64,000 nucleotides of DNA, taken from assembly GCA_017616675.1 (NCBI GenBank), contig JAFZXR010000025.1:1-64000 (forward strand), written 5' to 3'. The DNA is from Bacteroidales bacterium (GTDB taxonomy: Bacteria > Bacteroidota > Bacteroidia > Bacteroidales > F082). The position numbers and the translations under genes are program-made. Position 1 is the first letter of the stretch. Each line of letters opens with the position of its first letter. The notes beneath the pieces were generated by a model. That model did no database searches. It was not told the origin of the DNA and saw only the letters and a list, made by a program, of their open reading frames with translations. Of the stretch, positions 9,822-20,011 are shown one piece after another.

Positions 9822-10844
9822 CTACCGCGTAGCGGTTCTCGCATACGGCGTCATGTCCTGACTGCCAAATTCTCCTCTTTTATATTTAAGATATCCGGCC
9901 ACTCCAATCATCGCGGCGTTGTCGGTGCTGAATTTGAATTTCGGGATAAACACTTCCCAATGGTACTTCTGGCCGGCGGCGATGAGAGCTTCTTGTAGAC
10001 CCGTGTTCGCGGACACGCCGCCGGCAATGGCGACCTGCCTGATTCCCGTGTCTTTCGCTGCCTTGATGAGCTTCTTCATCAGCGTGTCGATGATGTCTTT
10101 CTGAATCGAAGCGCAGAGGTCGGCTTTGTTTTCCTCGATGAAATTCTCGTTTTCCTTGAGTTTATCTCTCAAGAAATATAAAAAACTCGTCTTCAACCCG
10201 CTGAAGCTGTAGTCGTAGCCCGGGATATGCGGCTTGGCGAACTGGAACGCGTCGGGGTTGCCTTCTTTTGCTAACTTGTTGATTATCGGGCCTCCAGGAT
10301 AGCCGAGACCCATAATCTTCGCTGTCTTGTCGAACGCCTCGCCGGCAGCGTCGTCGATGGTCTTGCCCATAATCTCGAGGTCGAAATAATCGTTGACTTT
10401 CATGATCTGGGTGTGACCGCCTGAAACCGTGAGGCATAGGAACGGAAACTGTGGCACCGGCGTAGGATTGTCGGGCTCTTGGGCGAAAAGCGCCAGCACA
10501 TGACCGTTGGTGTGATTAATTTCAATCATCGGGATGTCCATCGCGAGCGCGAAAGCCTTTGAAAATGAAGTACCTACGAGCAACGAACCCAATAATCCTG
10601 GTCCACGTGTAAAAGCTATTGCGCGTATTTGATTTTTTTGTATATTTGCTTGCTTAATTGCGGCCTCAACGACAGGAATGATATTCTGCTGGTGGGCACG
10701 CGACGCGAGCTCGGGTATGACACCCCCGTATTGGCGGTGAACCTCTTGATTAGCAATGACATTCGACAATACTGTCGTGCCTCGGAGGACTGCCGCGGAT
10801 GTGTCGTCACACGATGATTCGATGGCTAAAATGTATTCGTCCAT
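9822..10844 (-). CDS. tsaD: tRNA N6-threonylcarbamoyladenosine transferase TsaD
   Basis: A 340-residue enzyme that transfers threonylcarbamoyl to A37 of ANN-decoding tRNAs, together with TsaB and TsaE. The metal-binding motif is in MIEINHTNGHVLALF, with ESSCDDTSAAV at the N-terminus, VSGGHTQIM in the middle and a second metal-site region KFSTDNAAMIGVAGY near the end. The start at 10844 (MDEYILAIESSCDD) fits the family; the longer reading frame to 10889 lacks family similarity. It is divergent from tamB with only 12 bases between start codons, and its promoter motif lies within the tamB 5' coding end. Confidence 0.96.
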   Translation of the reverse strand: MDEYILAIESSCDDTSAAVLRGTTVLSNVIANQEVHRQYGGVIPELASRAHQQNIIPVVEAAIKQANIQKNQIRAIAFTRGPGLLGSLLVGTSFSKAFALAMDIPMIEINHTNGHVLALFAQEPDNPTPVPQFPFLCLTVSGGHTQIMKVNDYFDLEIMGKTIDDAAGEAFDKTAKIMGLGYPGGPIINKLAKEGNPDAFQFAKPHIPGYDYSFSGLKTSFLYFLRDKLKENENFIEENKADLCASIQKDIIDTLMKKLIKAAKDTGIRQVAIAGGVSANTGLQEALIAAGQKYHWEVFIPKFKFSTDNAAMIGVAGYLKYKRGEFGSQDMTPYARTATR

Positions 10845-10856
10845 AGCAATATAAGA

Positions 10857-13800
10857 ATGCGCAAAGGTACAAAAAAGAATATTATACACGGCATTTTAAT
10901 TATCATTGTGATAATTTTTGCTCTCATGGCGAGCCTCATCGCGGCTTTCCGTGACGTCACCGTGCAGAGTATGATTGCGCGTTCGGTGGCCGGCGAGCTG
11001 TCGCGAAAACTCGAGACCGACGTCAAGATACGTACCTTCTACATCACCGAAAACCTCAATGTCCGCGCCGAAGACGTGGTGTTTAACGACCTCGACGGGT
11101 ATCCTATGTTTAAGATAGGACAACTCGACGCTAAGCTGCATCCGACAATGGCTTCCGACGAATTAAGAATCAGAGAGGTTTATCTGAAAGATGTGCTCGG
11201 TCGCATTGTGACATATGAAGGCTACGACATGATGAATCTCAAAGAGATTTTATCGCAGCTGGGCATCAAGAAAAATGACGGCAGCAACGAGACGATATCA
11301 AATATTTATATCGATAAGCTGACGCTCGACAACGGCCGCGTCGTCTACTGGAACCAAAACAAACACCGTCCCGAGAAGAAGAGCATGGATTATCATCATC
11401 TCGACATCGACAGCATCTATGCTCAGATCACCAATATCGAGATGCATAACGACACGGTGCTTGGCGACGTGCAATACATGAGAGGCAAGGACCGTTGCGG
11501 ATTCAAACTCAACGACGCCAGCGGCAAGGTGCGTTTCTGCGAGAAAAGTCTTACCGTCGACAGTCTCATGGCCCAGACAGGCGAGTCGCATGCCGACCTC
11601 GACCTGCGTTTCGACTACGACCGCTCACATGCCTATTATACCTTCATCGACTCGGTTCACATGACAGGCAACATCCGCCAGTCGACAGTGCTGCTCAGCG
11701 ACTTGAAATATTTTGCGTGGATACTCGACCGGATGCCGGATAAGTTTGTGTTTACAGGCCAATTCGATGGCACCGTGAGCGACTTCACCGTCAAGGATTT
11801 CTTTGCGGAATTTGGCAACGAGTCGTTTATCGACGCCGACGTGTCGTTCAAGGGATTGCCCGATTTCTTTAAGTCTTACATCGATCTTGACGTACGAAAT
11901 ATGTATTCTTCTTATGAAGATACAAAAGATTTCGCCATCCCGTCGAGTAGCGTCACGGTGCCGATTCCGGAGATGCTCGCAGGCATGGGCAAATACTCGC
12001 TTAACGGCAACTACCACGGCTATCCGCTCGATTTCTATTCACAACTCAACTTAGTGTCGGAGATGGGCGACATGGTGGCCGACGTATATCTGAAGACCGA
12101 CACTGACCCGGCGTATTCGTTCAACATCGCGGCAGGCAAGGTGAAACTCGACGATATTATTGGCACCGACGACGGATCCGAAGCTACCTTCGACCTCGTG
12201 ATGAATGGCAAAGGCCTGACCGAAGAAGAGACCGATTTTGAAGCCGACCTTTATTTTAACTCATTGAAAATCAATGGTAATGAGTTTGAAGATTTCAACA
12301 TCCACGGCGCATATCAAAATCAGAAGCTGAAGGCTAATGCCGACTTGAATCATCCTTATCTGGGCTTAGCTCTCCGCTCATCGGTCGACTTTAACCGCGA
12401 ACTGCCTTATTACGCCATCCATGCGGCTGTCAATAATGCCGACCTGGTGCATCTCCATATCCTCGACAACGACTCGATAATGCGTCTTTCGACTAATATC
12501 GACGCGGGATTCAGCGGCAACGATATCGATAATATCAAAGGAACTCTGGATATTAAAAACACCAGGTATTTCAACGGCGAAGAATATGTCATGAAGAACC
12601 TCTCGGCAAGCATCAGCGAGATAAGCGGCATCAAAGATGTGACCGTCGACTGCGACTTCTTCAACTTCTACGGCTACGGCATAGTGAACGCCAAAACGCT
12701 TCTTAACTCATTGAAAAACACTGGTAAACGCTATATCGACATGCCTGAATGGTTCGCTGATACCGAGCCTGACACCAAGGACCAGATGTTCTCGTTCAGC
12801 ATCAACCTGAACGACACCCGACAGCTCTCGAAGCTCTTCATGCCGTCGCTTTACGTTAAGAGCGGCACTACTGTCAACCTCAACTACAACAACATCTACA
12901 CCAGCCATAGCTCCACGGTGATGTCGCCGGAGATTTGGTTCAACGGCATCAGTTTCACTGACCTTTTCGTACAAAATACTGCAAATTACGACGAACTTAC
13001 GACACATCTGTCGTTTAAAGATATCATCCTTCGTGACAGCACCGAGCGGAATCCCGACCGGATTAAGCTTGAAGACTTCAAGATTTTAGCGAAGCTGGCC
13101 GATAATAAGGTCAATGCCGACCTGTATTGGGACGACGACGAGGCTGAGGACCATAACAAGGCACATATCAAATCGGAGTTTGTCCCGCATGAGCATTCGG
13201 GCGGCAAGCTGAGCCTGAGCTCCGACCTGATTCGTATCAACGATACGATGTGGTATCTCAACCCAGATTGTAACATAGATTTCAAGAAAAACAGGACCGA
13301 TTTCGAGAATTTGGTTTTATACACCAAGACTCAGCAGATCTCGGTCAACGGAGTGTATCCGAAACGCGAAACAGACACTCTCGTCGCGAAGTTCCAAAAT
13401 TTCGATGTCTCGGATATCGATTTCGTGACAAGCGGCTTTAAACTCGATTTCGATGGCGTGTTGAACGGATTCCTAAATATCTCGGGCCTTAACGAAGATA
13501 TGGCGTTTTCTTCAAACATCGACCTGAAAGAGTTTTACATCAACGGTCAGGAGGTCGGTGACGTTACGGCTTATGCCAACTGGTATGATCCCAACGAGTC
13601 GGTGCTGCTTAACATGGAGGTCTACAACCGCATGTTCGACCAGGATGGCCGCAAGTCGATGGGAGTCTTCGGTTTTTATTATCCTAAAAAGAAGACTGAA
13701 AACCTCAAGCTCGACATGTTTTTCAACAACTTCAAGCTTGAGACGGTGTCGCCGTTTGTCAGCAGTCTCGTTACGAGGATGGGCGGCTACGCCAGTGGTA

Positions 13801-15335
13801 ACCTGAAGGTGAGAGGCTCGGTGAACAACCCTGTGGTGACAGGCGACGTCACCATGGACAACGCCGGCTGCCGTGTCAACTACCTGAACACTTATTACAC
13901 CTTCAGCGACAAGGTTCGTCTCGATGAGAATAAGATCGTTTTGGAAAATGTCGCCATCTACGATACTATAGGAAATATTGCCGTCGTCAACGGCTCGGTC
14001 AACCACGACCATATGCGCGATTTCAACTTCGACCTCAATATGCGGTGCAACGACTTCCTGGCGTTGAACATACCGGTCGAGCAGGCTCAAGGCTTCTATG
14101 GCACCGCCGTTGCCGACGGCACGGTGAGTATCAACGGACCGATCAACGACGTGACGATGACCATCAACGCGATGACGAAGAAAGGCACCGAGATTGATAT
14201 CCCGCTGTCGGGGACGAGCACGTTCGACAACAACTTCGTCGTTTTCGTGCAGCAAGCCAAGGAGACCGACACTGTGGAGGAGAAGTTCGTGCCCGAAGTC
14301 GTCAAAGACGAACAAAACTTCACCATGGACCTCAGCACCGTCGTCACCTCCGACGCCGCCGTCAACATCTACCTGCCGCAAAACATGGGTAGCATCAACT
14401 CGCGGGGCAGCGGACTGCTCAAGATAGGCCTGACCAACGACGACTTTACCCTGCTCGGCGACTATCGTATCAAAAACGGAACGTTCAACTTCACGCTCGA
14501 CATGGTGAAAAAGACATTCTCGCTGCGTGAGGGCGGCACTATCCGCTGGGCCGGCGACCCTACCGACGCCGACATCAACATTGTGGGCGTGTACCATACC
14601 AAGTCGTCGCTGACATCGCTGGGCACAGGTATCGTCGACTCCACGGCCTTGACCAACAACGTCAACGTCGACTGTATCATCAAGCTGACTAACAAGCTGA
14701 TGAACCCAACGATAACATTTGGAATCGACCTGCCTAATGCTAAGGAAGACACGCGAAACATAGTGTTCTCGGTGATCGACACCACCAACCAGGCTGTCAT
14801 GGCACAGCAGGTGTTCTCGCTTATGATGCTGAGCTCATTCTCCTACACCGCGGGCAGCAACATCTCGCGTTTCGGAACGAATGCTGGCTACGGCGTCATC
14901 ACCAGCCAGCTGAGCAGTCTGCTTTCGCAGATATACGAAGACCTCGACATAGGCATCAACTATACGCCTAACGACAGGCTCACCAACGAGGAACTCGAAG
15001 TGGCGCTTTCAACACAGCTGTTCGACGATCGACTCATTATCGAAGGTAACTTCGGAGTGATACGAGGCAACAGAAGCGATGCCGACAACGCCAACAATAT
15101 CGTAGGTGACGTCGACTTGACGTTCCGACTGACTAAACGATTGAGTCTCAAGGCTTATAACCACACAAATATCAAGAATAACTACTATTATTATTCGATA
15201 GAAAACTATTCCGACTTCACCCAAGGTGTTGGACTCTCGTTCTCGCAGAGCTTCGATAACATAAGAGAAGTGTTTACATTGCATAAGAAAAACAAGAACA
15301 AACGAAAATCAGGCGATGAGTCAGTCCCAAAATAA
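10857..15335 (+). CDS. tamB: Translocation/assembly module TamB (DUF490)
   Basis: A 1,492-residue envelope protein of the TamB/AsmA-like (bridge-type lipid transfer) group, thought to carry phospholipids between membranes or help assemble outer-membrane proteins. There is one N-terminal membrane anchor (residues about 8-31, IIHGILIIIVIIFALMASLI), then a very long run of short beta-strands. The C-terminal DUF490 region is visible (GLLKIGLTNDDFTLLGDYRI, GGTIRWAGDPTDADINI, QVFSLMMLSSF). The start lies 12 bases from the divergent tsaD start, so any promoter of its own should be in tsaD, where I see no clear match. It overlaps the following helicase gene by 20 bases. Confidence 0.9.
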   Translation: MRKGTKKNIIHGILIIIVIIFALMASLIAAFRDVTVQSMIARSVAGELSRKLETDVKIRTFYITENLNVRAEDVVFNDLDGYPMFKIGQLDAKLHPTMASDELRIREVYLKDVLGRIVTYEGYDMMNLKEILSQLGIKKNDGSNETISNIYIDKLTLDNGRVVYWNQNKHRPEKKSMDYHHLDIDSIYAQITNIEMHNDTVLGDVQYMRGKDRCGFKLNDASGKVRFCEKSLTVDSLMAQTGESHADLDLRFDYDRSHAYYTFIDSVHMTGNIRQSTVLLSDLKYFAWILDRMPDKFVFTGQFDGTVSDFTVKDFFAEFGNESFIDADVSFKGLPDFFKSYIDLDVRNMYSSYEDTKDFAIPSSSVTVPIPEMLAGMGKYSLNGNYHGYPLDFYSQLNLVSEMGDMVADVYLKTDTDPAYSFNIAAGKVKLDDIIGTDDGSEATFDLVMNGKGLTEEETDFEADLYFNSLKINGNEFEDFNIHGAYQNQKLKANADLNHPYLGLALRSSVDFNRELPYYAIHAAVNNADLVHLHILDNDSIMRLSTNIDAGFSGNDIDNIKGTLDIKNTRYFNGEEYVMKNLSASISEISGIKDVTVDCDFFNFYGYGIVNAKTLLNSLKNTGKRYIDMPEWFADTEPDTKDQMFSFSINLNDTRQLSKLFMPSLYVKSGTTVNLNYNNIYTSHSSTVMSPEIWFNGISFTDLFVQNTANYDELTTHLSFKDIILRDSTERNPDRIKLEDFKILAKLADNKVNADLYWDDDEAEDHNKAHIKSEFVPHEHSGGKLSLSSDLIRINDTMWYLNPDCNIDFKKNRTDFENLVLYTKTQQISVNGVYPKRETDTLVAKFQNFDVSDIDFVTSGFKLDFDGVLNGFLNISGLNEDMAFSSNIDLKEFYINGQEVGDVTAYANWYDPNESVLLNMEVYNRMFDQDGRKSMGVFGFYYPKKKTENLKLDMFFNNFKLETVSPFVSSLVTRMGGYASGNLKVRGSVNNPVVTGDVTMDNAGCRVNYLNTYYTFSDKVRLDENKIVLENVAIYDTIGNIAVVNGSVNHDHMRDFNFDLNMRCNDFLALNIPVEQAQGFYGTAVADGTVSINGPINDVTMTINAMTKKGTEIDIPLSGTSTFDNNFVVFVQQAKETDTVEEKFVPEVVKDEQNFTMDLSTVVTSDAAVNIYLPQNMGSINSRGSGLLKIGLTNDDFTLLGDYRIKNGTFNFTLDMVKKTFSLREGGTIRWAGDPTDADINIVGVYHTKSSLTSLGTGIVDSTALTNNVNVDCIIKLTNKLMNPTITFGIDLPNAKEDTRNIVFSVIDTTNQAVMAQQVFSLMMLSSFSYTAGSNISRFGTNAGYGVITSQLSSLLSQIYEDLDIGINYTPNDRLTNEELEVALSTQLFDDRLIIEGNFGVIRGNRSDADNANNIVGDVDLTFRLTKRLSLKAYNHTNIKNNYYYYSIENYSDFTQGVGLSFSQSFDNIREVFTLHKKNKNKRKSGDESVPK
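10862..10869 (-). promoter_or_regulatory. Bacteroidota -7 box for tsaD, inside tamB
   Basis: The minus strand reads TACCTTTG, matching TAnnTTTG, 18 bases before the tsaD ATG. It lies over codons 2-5 of tamB. No TTTG -33 box is seen at the usual 19-base spacing. Confidence 0.6.
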
Positions 15336-18300
15336 ACCGTTTAAGATTTACAAAGCCTCGGCAGGCTCGGGCAAGACTTTCACTATAGTGAAGGAATATC
15401 TTACTTTGTGCCTTCGCAACGAGAATCTTGATAAGAATTTCCGCGAGATTTTGGCTGTGACCTTCACCAACAAGGCCGCTAAAGAGATGAAAGCCAAGAT
15501 TTTACGTTTCTTGTCGGGCATCATCGAACAATCGCAAAGCAACGATATCTGCCAGATGCGCAGCTATCTCGTTGAGACTTTAAAAATCGATGAGAAAAAA
15601 CTGGTTGATAGAGCTAAACAGTTGTATGTCAAGATGTTACACAATTACAGCGATGTGGCGGTGTGTACCATCGACAGCTTTGTGCAGCGTCTTTCGCGAA
15701 GCTTCGCCCGTGAACTGGAACTTCCCGGACAATACAGCGTGATGTTGGATGAAGATGATCTCATCGACGAGATTGTCCGACTTCTCTCCGACGAAATAGG
15801 CAAAAACGATTTCATCACAATGGTGCTGTCGCATTTCGTCGAGTATAACCTTTCCGAAGAAACCGAACAAAATATAAAGAAACTTCTGACTTCTTTTATC
15901 GGGAATCTCCTTTCGGAAGATGCTTATCGCAAAGGTAACTATAAGAATATCAAAGCGATAGATAAAAATCAATTTAAGGAGATTAAAAAATATGTTCATG
16001 ATAAATGTGAAGAAGCAAAAAATTCTATTCCTTTGATTATCAATGATATAGAGAAAGAAGAAAACAATTTGGGCATCATTGATGATGATTATCATCAAAA
16101 GTCCGGTGGCTTGCCGTCAATAAAAAAGAAAATGTTAGCTGGCAGTGCTGAACTAGCGACAAATACCGTCAAGAAGATTTTGAATGGAGATACCGACTGG
16201 AAAGGTAAAAAATGCAAAATTTCCGGTGATGCGATAGTTGATGTTTATAAAAATGCAATAAAGAAATATAAGTCATTGAATACCAAGAAGATAGTGTTTG
16301 AAACTATTGAAAATAACTTATATTTATACGTTTTAAGAAATCATATTTTTGAGCTGATAAAGAAATATATCGACGAGACCGCGCAGGTGCATATCTCCGA
16401 GTTTAACAAGCGTATTTCCGATATCCTTGGCGACTGTTCCGTGCCGTTTATCTACGAAAGGATAGGCGAGAGATACAGTAATTATTTCGTCGATGAGTTT
16501 CAGGACACTTCGGTGCTGCAGTGGCAAAATTTCCTGCCTCTGATTGATAACAGCCTTGCTTCGGGCAATATGAATATGATTGTGGGCGATGCCAAGCAGT
16601 CGATTTACCGTTTCAGGAATGGCGAAGTTGACCAAATCATAAATCTGCCAAACATCTACAAGCGTCCGGATAACGATTTCGGCAAGCGTTGTGAGTCGCA
16701 GTTCAGGCAATCGGCTACTATGCTGTCGCTCGATACCAATTTCCGCTCGCTGAAAAACGTGGTGAAGTTTAACAACACTTTCTTCCGTTATGCCGAACGT
16801 TATCTGCCTTTGAAGCAAATCTACGACGATACCGAACAGAAATACTATGCGAAAGAAGGCGGTTATGTGTCGGTGGAAGTGTTTCACGATGCCAAACCGG
16901 TTGAATATTATAAGTCGAAAGTCAAAGATTCGATGCTGAAAAAGATTCAAGAGCTGCATTCGCAAGGCGTTGAATATAAAGATATTACCATTATTGTGAG
17001 GGCTAACGATGACGGCACCGACATCTCCAATTATCTTGTTGGCAACGGTATCGATGTGGTGTCGGCAGAGTCGGTTTTATTGCAAACATCCGATAAAATT
17101 CAATTGATTATCAATACTTTATTGTCGATGGTCGATGATAAAAACTTGGTAACGCAACATACAGTGAAGTATTTCGCTTCGGCTTGTGGATGCAAAACAT
17201 TGTTTTCCAATAAAGATATTGCCGGTGGCGTACCACAAGGCGGCATCTATGACATCTGCGCTCAGATTTGCAATCACTACGGATTTAATATCGGAGCAGA
17301 TGTGTTCTTGCAGTATTTCATGAACACCGTTCACGAATGGCAATGCCATCATAGCACTGGAATAGCCGATTTTCTTGATTTTTGGGATAAAAAGAAGAGT
17401 AAACTGGCGGTGCAGATCAACGGCGATCTCAACTGCGTCAACATAATGACGATTCACAAGTCGAAAGGTCTGGAATACAAGGTAGTGATGTATCCTTACG
17501 CTAATACAAGTCTTAAATCCAGAAATACGACGAAAGCCAACGAATGGATTAAATGTGCTGATAATCAATACACTAAAGATATTCCACACCTCGATTCTTT
17601 CTTGCTGGATTATTCAAATGCTGTAAATACCGATTTTGAATATCTTCTTGAGACAGAAAAAAATAAGACTGAACTCGACAATCTCGACCTGATGTACGTC
17701 GCGATGACGCGTGCCAAGGATATGCTTTTCGTCTATACCAAAGATGATAAATCTGACAAAGGATATAATCTATTTACCGATTTCTTTGCCGATAATCTTG
17801 ATATTCAACATGTTAAGTCGGATTATGATGATTCCGGCTTTAACGATTATTTTGTGAGACAAAATGAATTTGAGGTAAAGGAAGGCGAGGAGTCGACTTA
17901 TTATAACTATGGTGAATTCGATTTTACGTTGGCAAAGGTTTTGAAAAAAGAAAATAATAAGACCGACGATAAGATTCTTGAGATGAAAGAAGGCGAGGAG
18001 CCGACAAAAACGCTGAAATGGCAGGAAAAACTAACGTTTGACCCTGATCCGACCATGCTCTGGGCCGAAGGAGGCACGTTTAGACCTGATGCCTGGGGAT
18101 CGTTGGTGCACCAGATATTGTCGCGCATCAAGACTATCGACGATGCAGAGAGAGCATTGCGACCTTATGTCAACGATGGAACCATTGATGAAGAACAGGC
18201 GAAGAAACTTCTTGCTACTTTCCGTAAAGTGACTGATATTCCTGAGCTTAAGCCAGCTTTCGCGGACGATGCGATAGTGAAAAACGAGATGGATATCCAC

Positions 18301-18528
18301 ACCTACGACGGTAGAATTATCCGTCCCGACCGTTATGCCGAGACGCCTCAAGGCACAATTTTGATTGATTATAAGACAGGTAAGGAGCATGAACAGTATT
18401 TCAACCAACTCCGAGATTACATGTCGGCCTTGATGCAAATGAATGGTAATCAGACGATTAAGGCGTACCTCGTTTATCTTGATGACGAAATACGCCTTGT
18501 AGAGGTTAAAATGGACAGATTGTTTTGA
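15316..18528 (+). CDS. AddA-type UvrD helicase-nuclease (RecB-like)
   Basis: A 1,070-residue SF1A helicase with a C-terminal PD-(D/E)XK nuclease, expected to process double-strand DNA breaks for recombination. Helicase motifs in order: Walker A ASAGSGKTFT (residues about 10-19), VTFTNKAAKEMK, Walker B FVDEFQDT, DAKQSIYRFRNG, TIHKSKGLEYKVV and MYVAMTRAKDMLFV. The nuclease core is RPDRY...ILIDYKTGKE near residue 1,020. The start overlaps tamB by 20 bases. Its expected partner, an AddB-like protein, is about 20 kb away at 38167-40920 on the other strand. Base use between 15.9 and 16.4 kb is more AT-rich than in neighbouring genes. Confidence 0.9.
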   Translation: MSQSQNKPFKIYKASAGSGKTFTIVKEYLTLCLRNENLDKNFREILAVTFTNKAAKEMKAKILRFLSGIIEQSQSNDICQMRSYLVETLKIDEKKLVDRAKQLYVKMLHNYSDVAVCTIDSFVQRLSRSFARELELPGQYSVMLDEDDLIDEIVRLLSDEIGKNDFITMVLSHFVEYNLSEETEQNIKKLLTSFIGNLLSEDAYRKGNYKNIKAIDKNQFKEIKKYVHDKCEEAKNSIPLIINDIEKEENNLGIIDDDYHQKSGGLPSIKKKMLAGSAELATNTVKKILNGDTDWKGKKCKISGDAIVDVYKNAIKKYKSLNTKKIVFETIENNLYLYVLRNHIFELIKKYIDETAQVHISEFNKRISDILGDCSVPFIYERIGERYSNYFVDEFQDTSVLQWQNFLPLIDNSLASGNMNMIVGDAKQSIYRFRNGEVDQIINLPNIYKRPDNDFGKRCESQFRQSATMLSLDTNFRSLKNVVKFNNTFFRYAERYLPLKQIYDDTEQKYYAKEGGYVSVEVFHDAKPVEYYKSKVKDSMLKKIQELHSQGVEYKDITIIVRANDDGTDISNYLVGNGIDVVSAESVLLQTSDKIQLIINTLLSMVDDKNLVTQHTVKYFASACGCKTLFSNKDIAGGVPQGGIYDICAQICNHYGFNIGADVFLQYFMNTVHEWQCHHSTGIADFLDFWDKKKSKLAVQINGDLNCVNIMTIHKSKGLEYKVVMYPYANTSLKSRNTTKANEWIKCADNQYTKDIPHLDSFLLDYSNAVNTDFEYLLETEKNKTELDNLDLMYVAMTRAKDMLFVYTKDDKSDKGYNLFTDFFADNLDIQHVKSDYDDSGFNDYFVRQNEFEVKEGEESTYYNYGEFDFTLAKVLKKENNKTDDKILEMKEGEEPTKTLKWQEKLTFDPDPTMLWAEGGTFRPDAWGSLVHQILSRIKTIDDAERALRPYVNDGTIDEEQAKKLLATFRKVTDIPELKPAFADDAIVKNEMDIHTYDGRIIRPDRYAETPQGTILIDYKTGKEHEQYFNQLRDYMSALMQMNGNQTIKAYLVYLDDEIRLVEVKMDRLF

Positions 18529-18535
18529 TTGAGTG

Positions 18536-20011
18536 ATGGCGATTTCATTTTATCATATTCTGGGTCTGGTTTTGTCGATACTTCTCATCGAAGTCGTGGG
18601 CATCATGTCGGTCAGGCGTGTGAAGAACGAAAGTGACTTCAACACTGGAGGCGGCAAGGCTGGCACTTGGGTGGTTACGGGAACCATCATCGGCACGCTG
18701 GTTGGTGGACAGTCGACCGTCGGTACGGCGCAGCTGGCGTTCAGCTTCGGCATCAGCGCCTGGTGGTTCACCCTCGGAATGGCTCTCGGTTGCGTCGTGC
18801 TTGCCATCGGCTACGTGGCGCCGCTGCGCCGTAGCGGGAGTACCACACTGCTCGAGATAGTGCGCAAGGAATATGGACGAAAAGCCGAGATCACCGGCTC
18901 GCTGCTGTGCTCGTTCGGAATGTTTATCAGCATAGTGGCGCAGGTGTTGTCCGCCTCAGCCCTCATGATGACCCTGTTCAACATCCCGTTCTGGGTCTCA
19001 GCCATCATCTCGGCCATCATCATGACCCTGTATGTGGTCTTCGGCGGACTCTGGAGCGCCGGCATCGGCGGCGTGGTGAAAATCATACTGCTGTGCCTGT
19101 CGGCATTGGCAGCCGGCGCGATAGTGCTCTTCCTTACGAAAGGCTATTCCGGATTGATCGACTCGGTGCATCATATCTTGTTAAACACTGATTTACAATC
19201 GGTTAACGGCTTCGAGTCGGTCAAAGATGTCGATATGAGATATCAATATCCATTTGCGAGAGGCGTCTCGAAAGACGTCGGATCGTGCATCTCGGTGATT
19301 TTAGGAGTGCTTTCAACCCAGACTTATGCCCAAGGCATCTGGTCGGGACGCACCGACAGCATCGCTCGCAAAGGTGCCATGATTTCGGCCCTGATATCAA
19401 TCCCGATTGGCTTCGCTTGCGTGATGGTTGGAATGTATATGCGTGCTCATTACATCACCGCCGAGGAACTTAACGCGCTGATGCTCATGGGAAAAGAAGC
19501 CCCCGACGTGCTCGGCGTTATGACGAGCTCGGCCCAGGCCTTCCCGATGTTCGTAGTCACCCACATGCCTAAGTTCCTCGGCGGGATAGTGCTCGGCACC
19601 TTGCTGATAACCATCGTCATCGGCGGCTCGGGACTGACACTCGGAGCTTCCACAATCTTGGTGAAGGATGTCTTTAAGCCACAAAACAAACTCCTGATTT
19701 CGCGATTGACAATAGTCGGAATTCAAATCATCGCAATTACCATAGCGGCTTCATTCTCAGGAAGTTACATCAACGATTTGGGATTCCTGTCGATGGGACT
19801 GCGCACCACGGCGACCTTCGTGCCGCTGACGCTGGCGCTGTTCTTCCCGGGACGATTCAGGTCGAAATGGGTGTTTATCTCTATCGTTTTCGGTACAGCC
19901 TGCCTGATTTTCGCAGAATTGGTGTCTCTGCCGGTCGACTCGATATATGTCGGTCTCGCAGGCTCGATCTTATGCTGTCTTCTTTCCTACAAACCTCACG
20001 ACAAGCGCTAA
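18536..20011 (+). CDS. Sodium:solute symporter (SSS family)
   Basis: A 491-residue inner-membrane protein with about 13 hydrophobic segments and the Gly-rich early region of the SSS family (GTIIGTLVGGQSTVGTAQLA, SFGISAWWF). It should import a small solute with Na+; the substrate cannot be told. The ATG at 18536 is preferred over a GTG three bases upstream; both follow the helicase stop by a few bases, suggesting cotranscription. Its last 42 bases overlap the 3' end of the convergent NhaC antiporter gene, so both C-termini are read from the same DNA. Confidence 0.88.
   Translation: MAISFYHILGLVLSILLIEVVGIMSVRRVKNESDFNTGGGKAGTWVVTGTIIGTLVGGQSTVGTAQLAFSFGISAWWFTLGMALGCVVLAIGYVAPLRRSGSTTLLEIVRKEYGRKAEITGSLLCSFGMFISIVAQVLSASALMMTLFNIPFWVSAIISAIIMTLYVVFGGLWSAGIGGVVKIILLCLSALAAGAIVLFLTKGYSGLIDSVHHILLNTDLQSVNGFESVKDVDMRYQYPFARGVSKDVGSCISVILGVLSTQTYAQGIWSGRTDSIARKGAMISALISIPIGFACVMVGMYMRAHYITAEELNALMLMGKEAPDVLGVMTSSAQAFPMFVVTHMPKFLGGIVLGTLLITIVIGGSGLTLGASTILVKDVFKPQNKLLISRLTIVGIQIIAITIAASFSGSYINDLGFLSMGLRTTATFVPLTLALFFPGRFRSKWVFISIVFGTACLIFAELVSLPVDSIYVGLAGSILCCLLSYKPHDKR

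Noticed and set aside
13512..14597. Long minus-strand frame opposite tamB
   Set aside because: An antisense shadow of tamB, with Val/His/Asp-rich sequence lacking any domain.
15900..16400. AT-rich part of the AddA-type gene as a foreign insert
   Set aside because: The frame is continuous and the part fits the variable region between helicase motifs; no boundary repeats.
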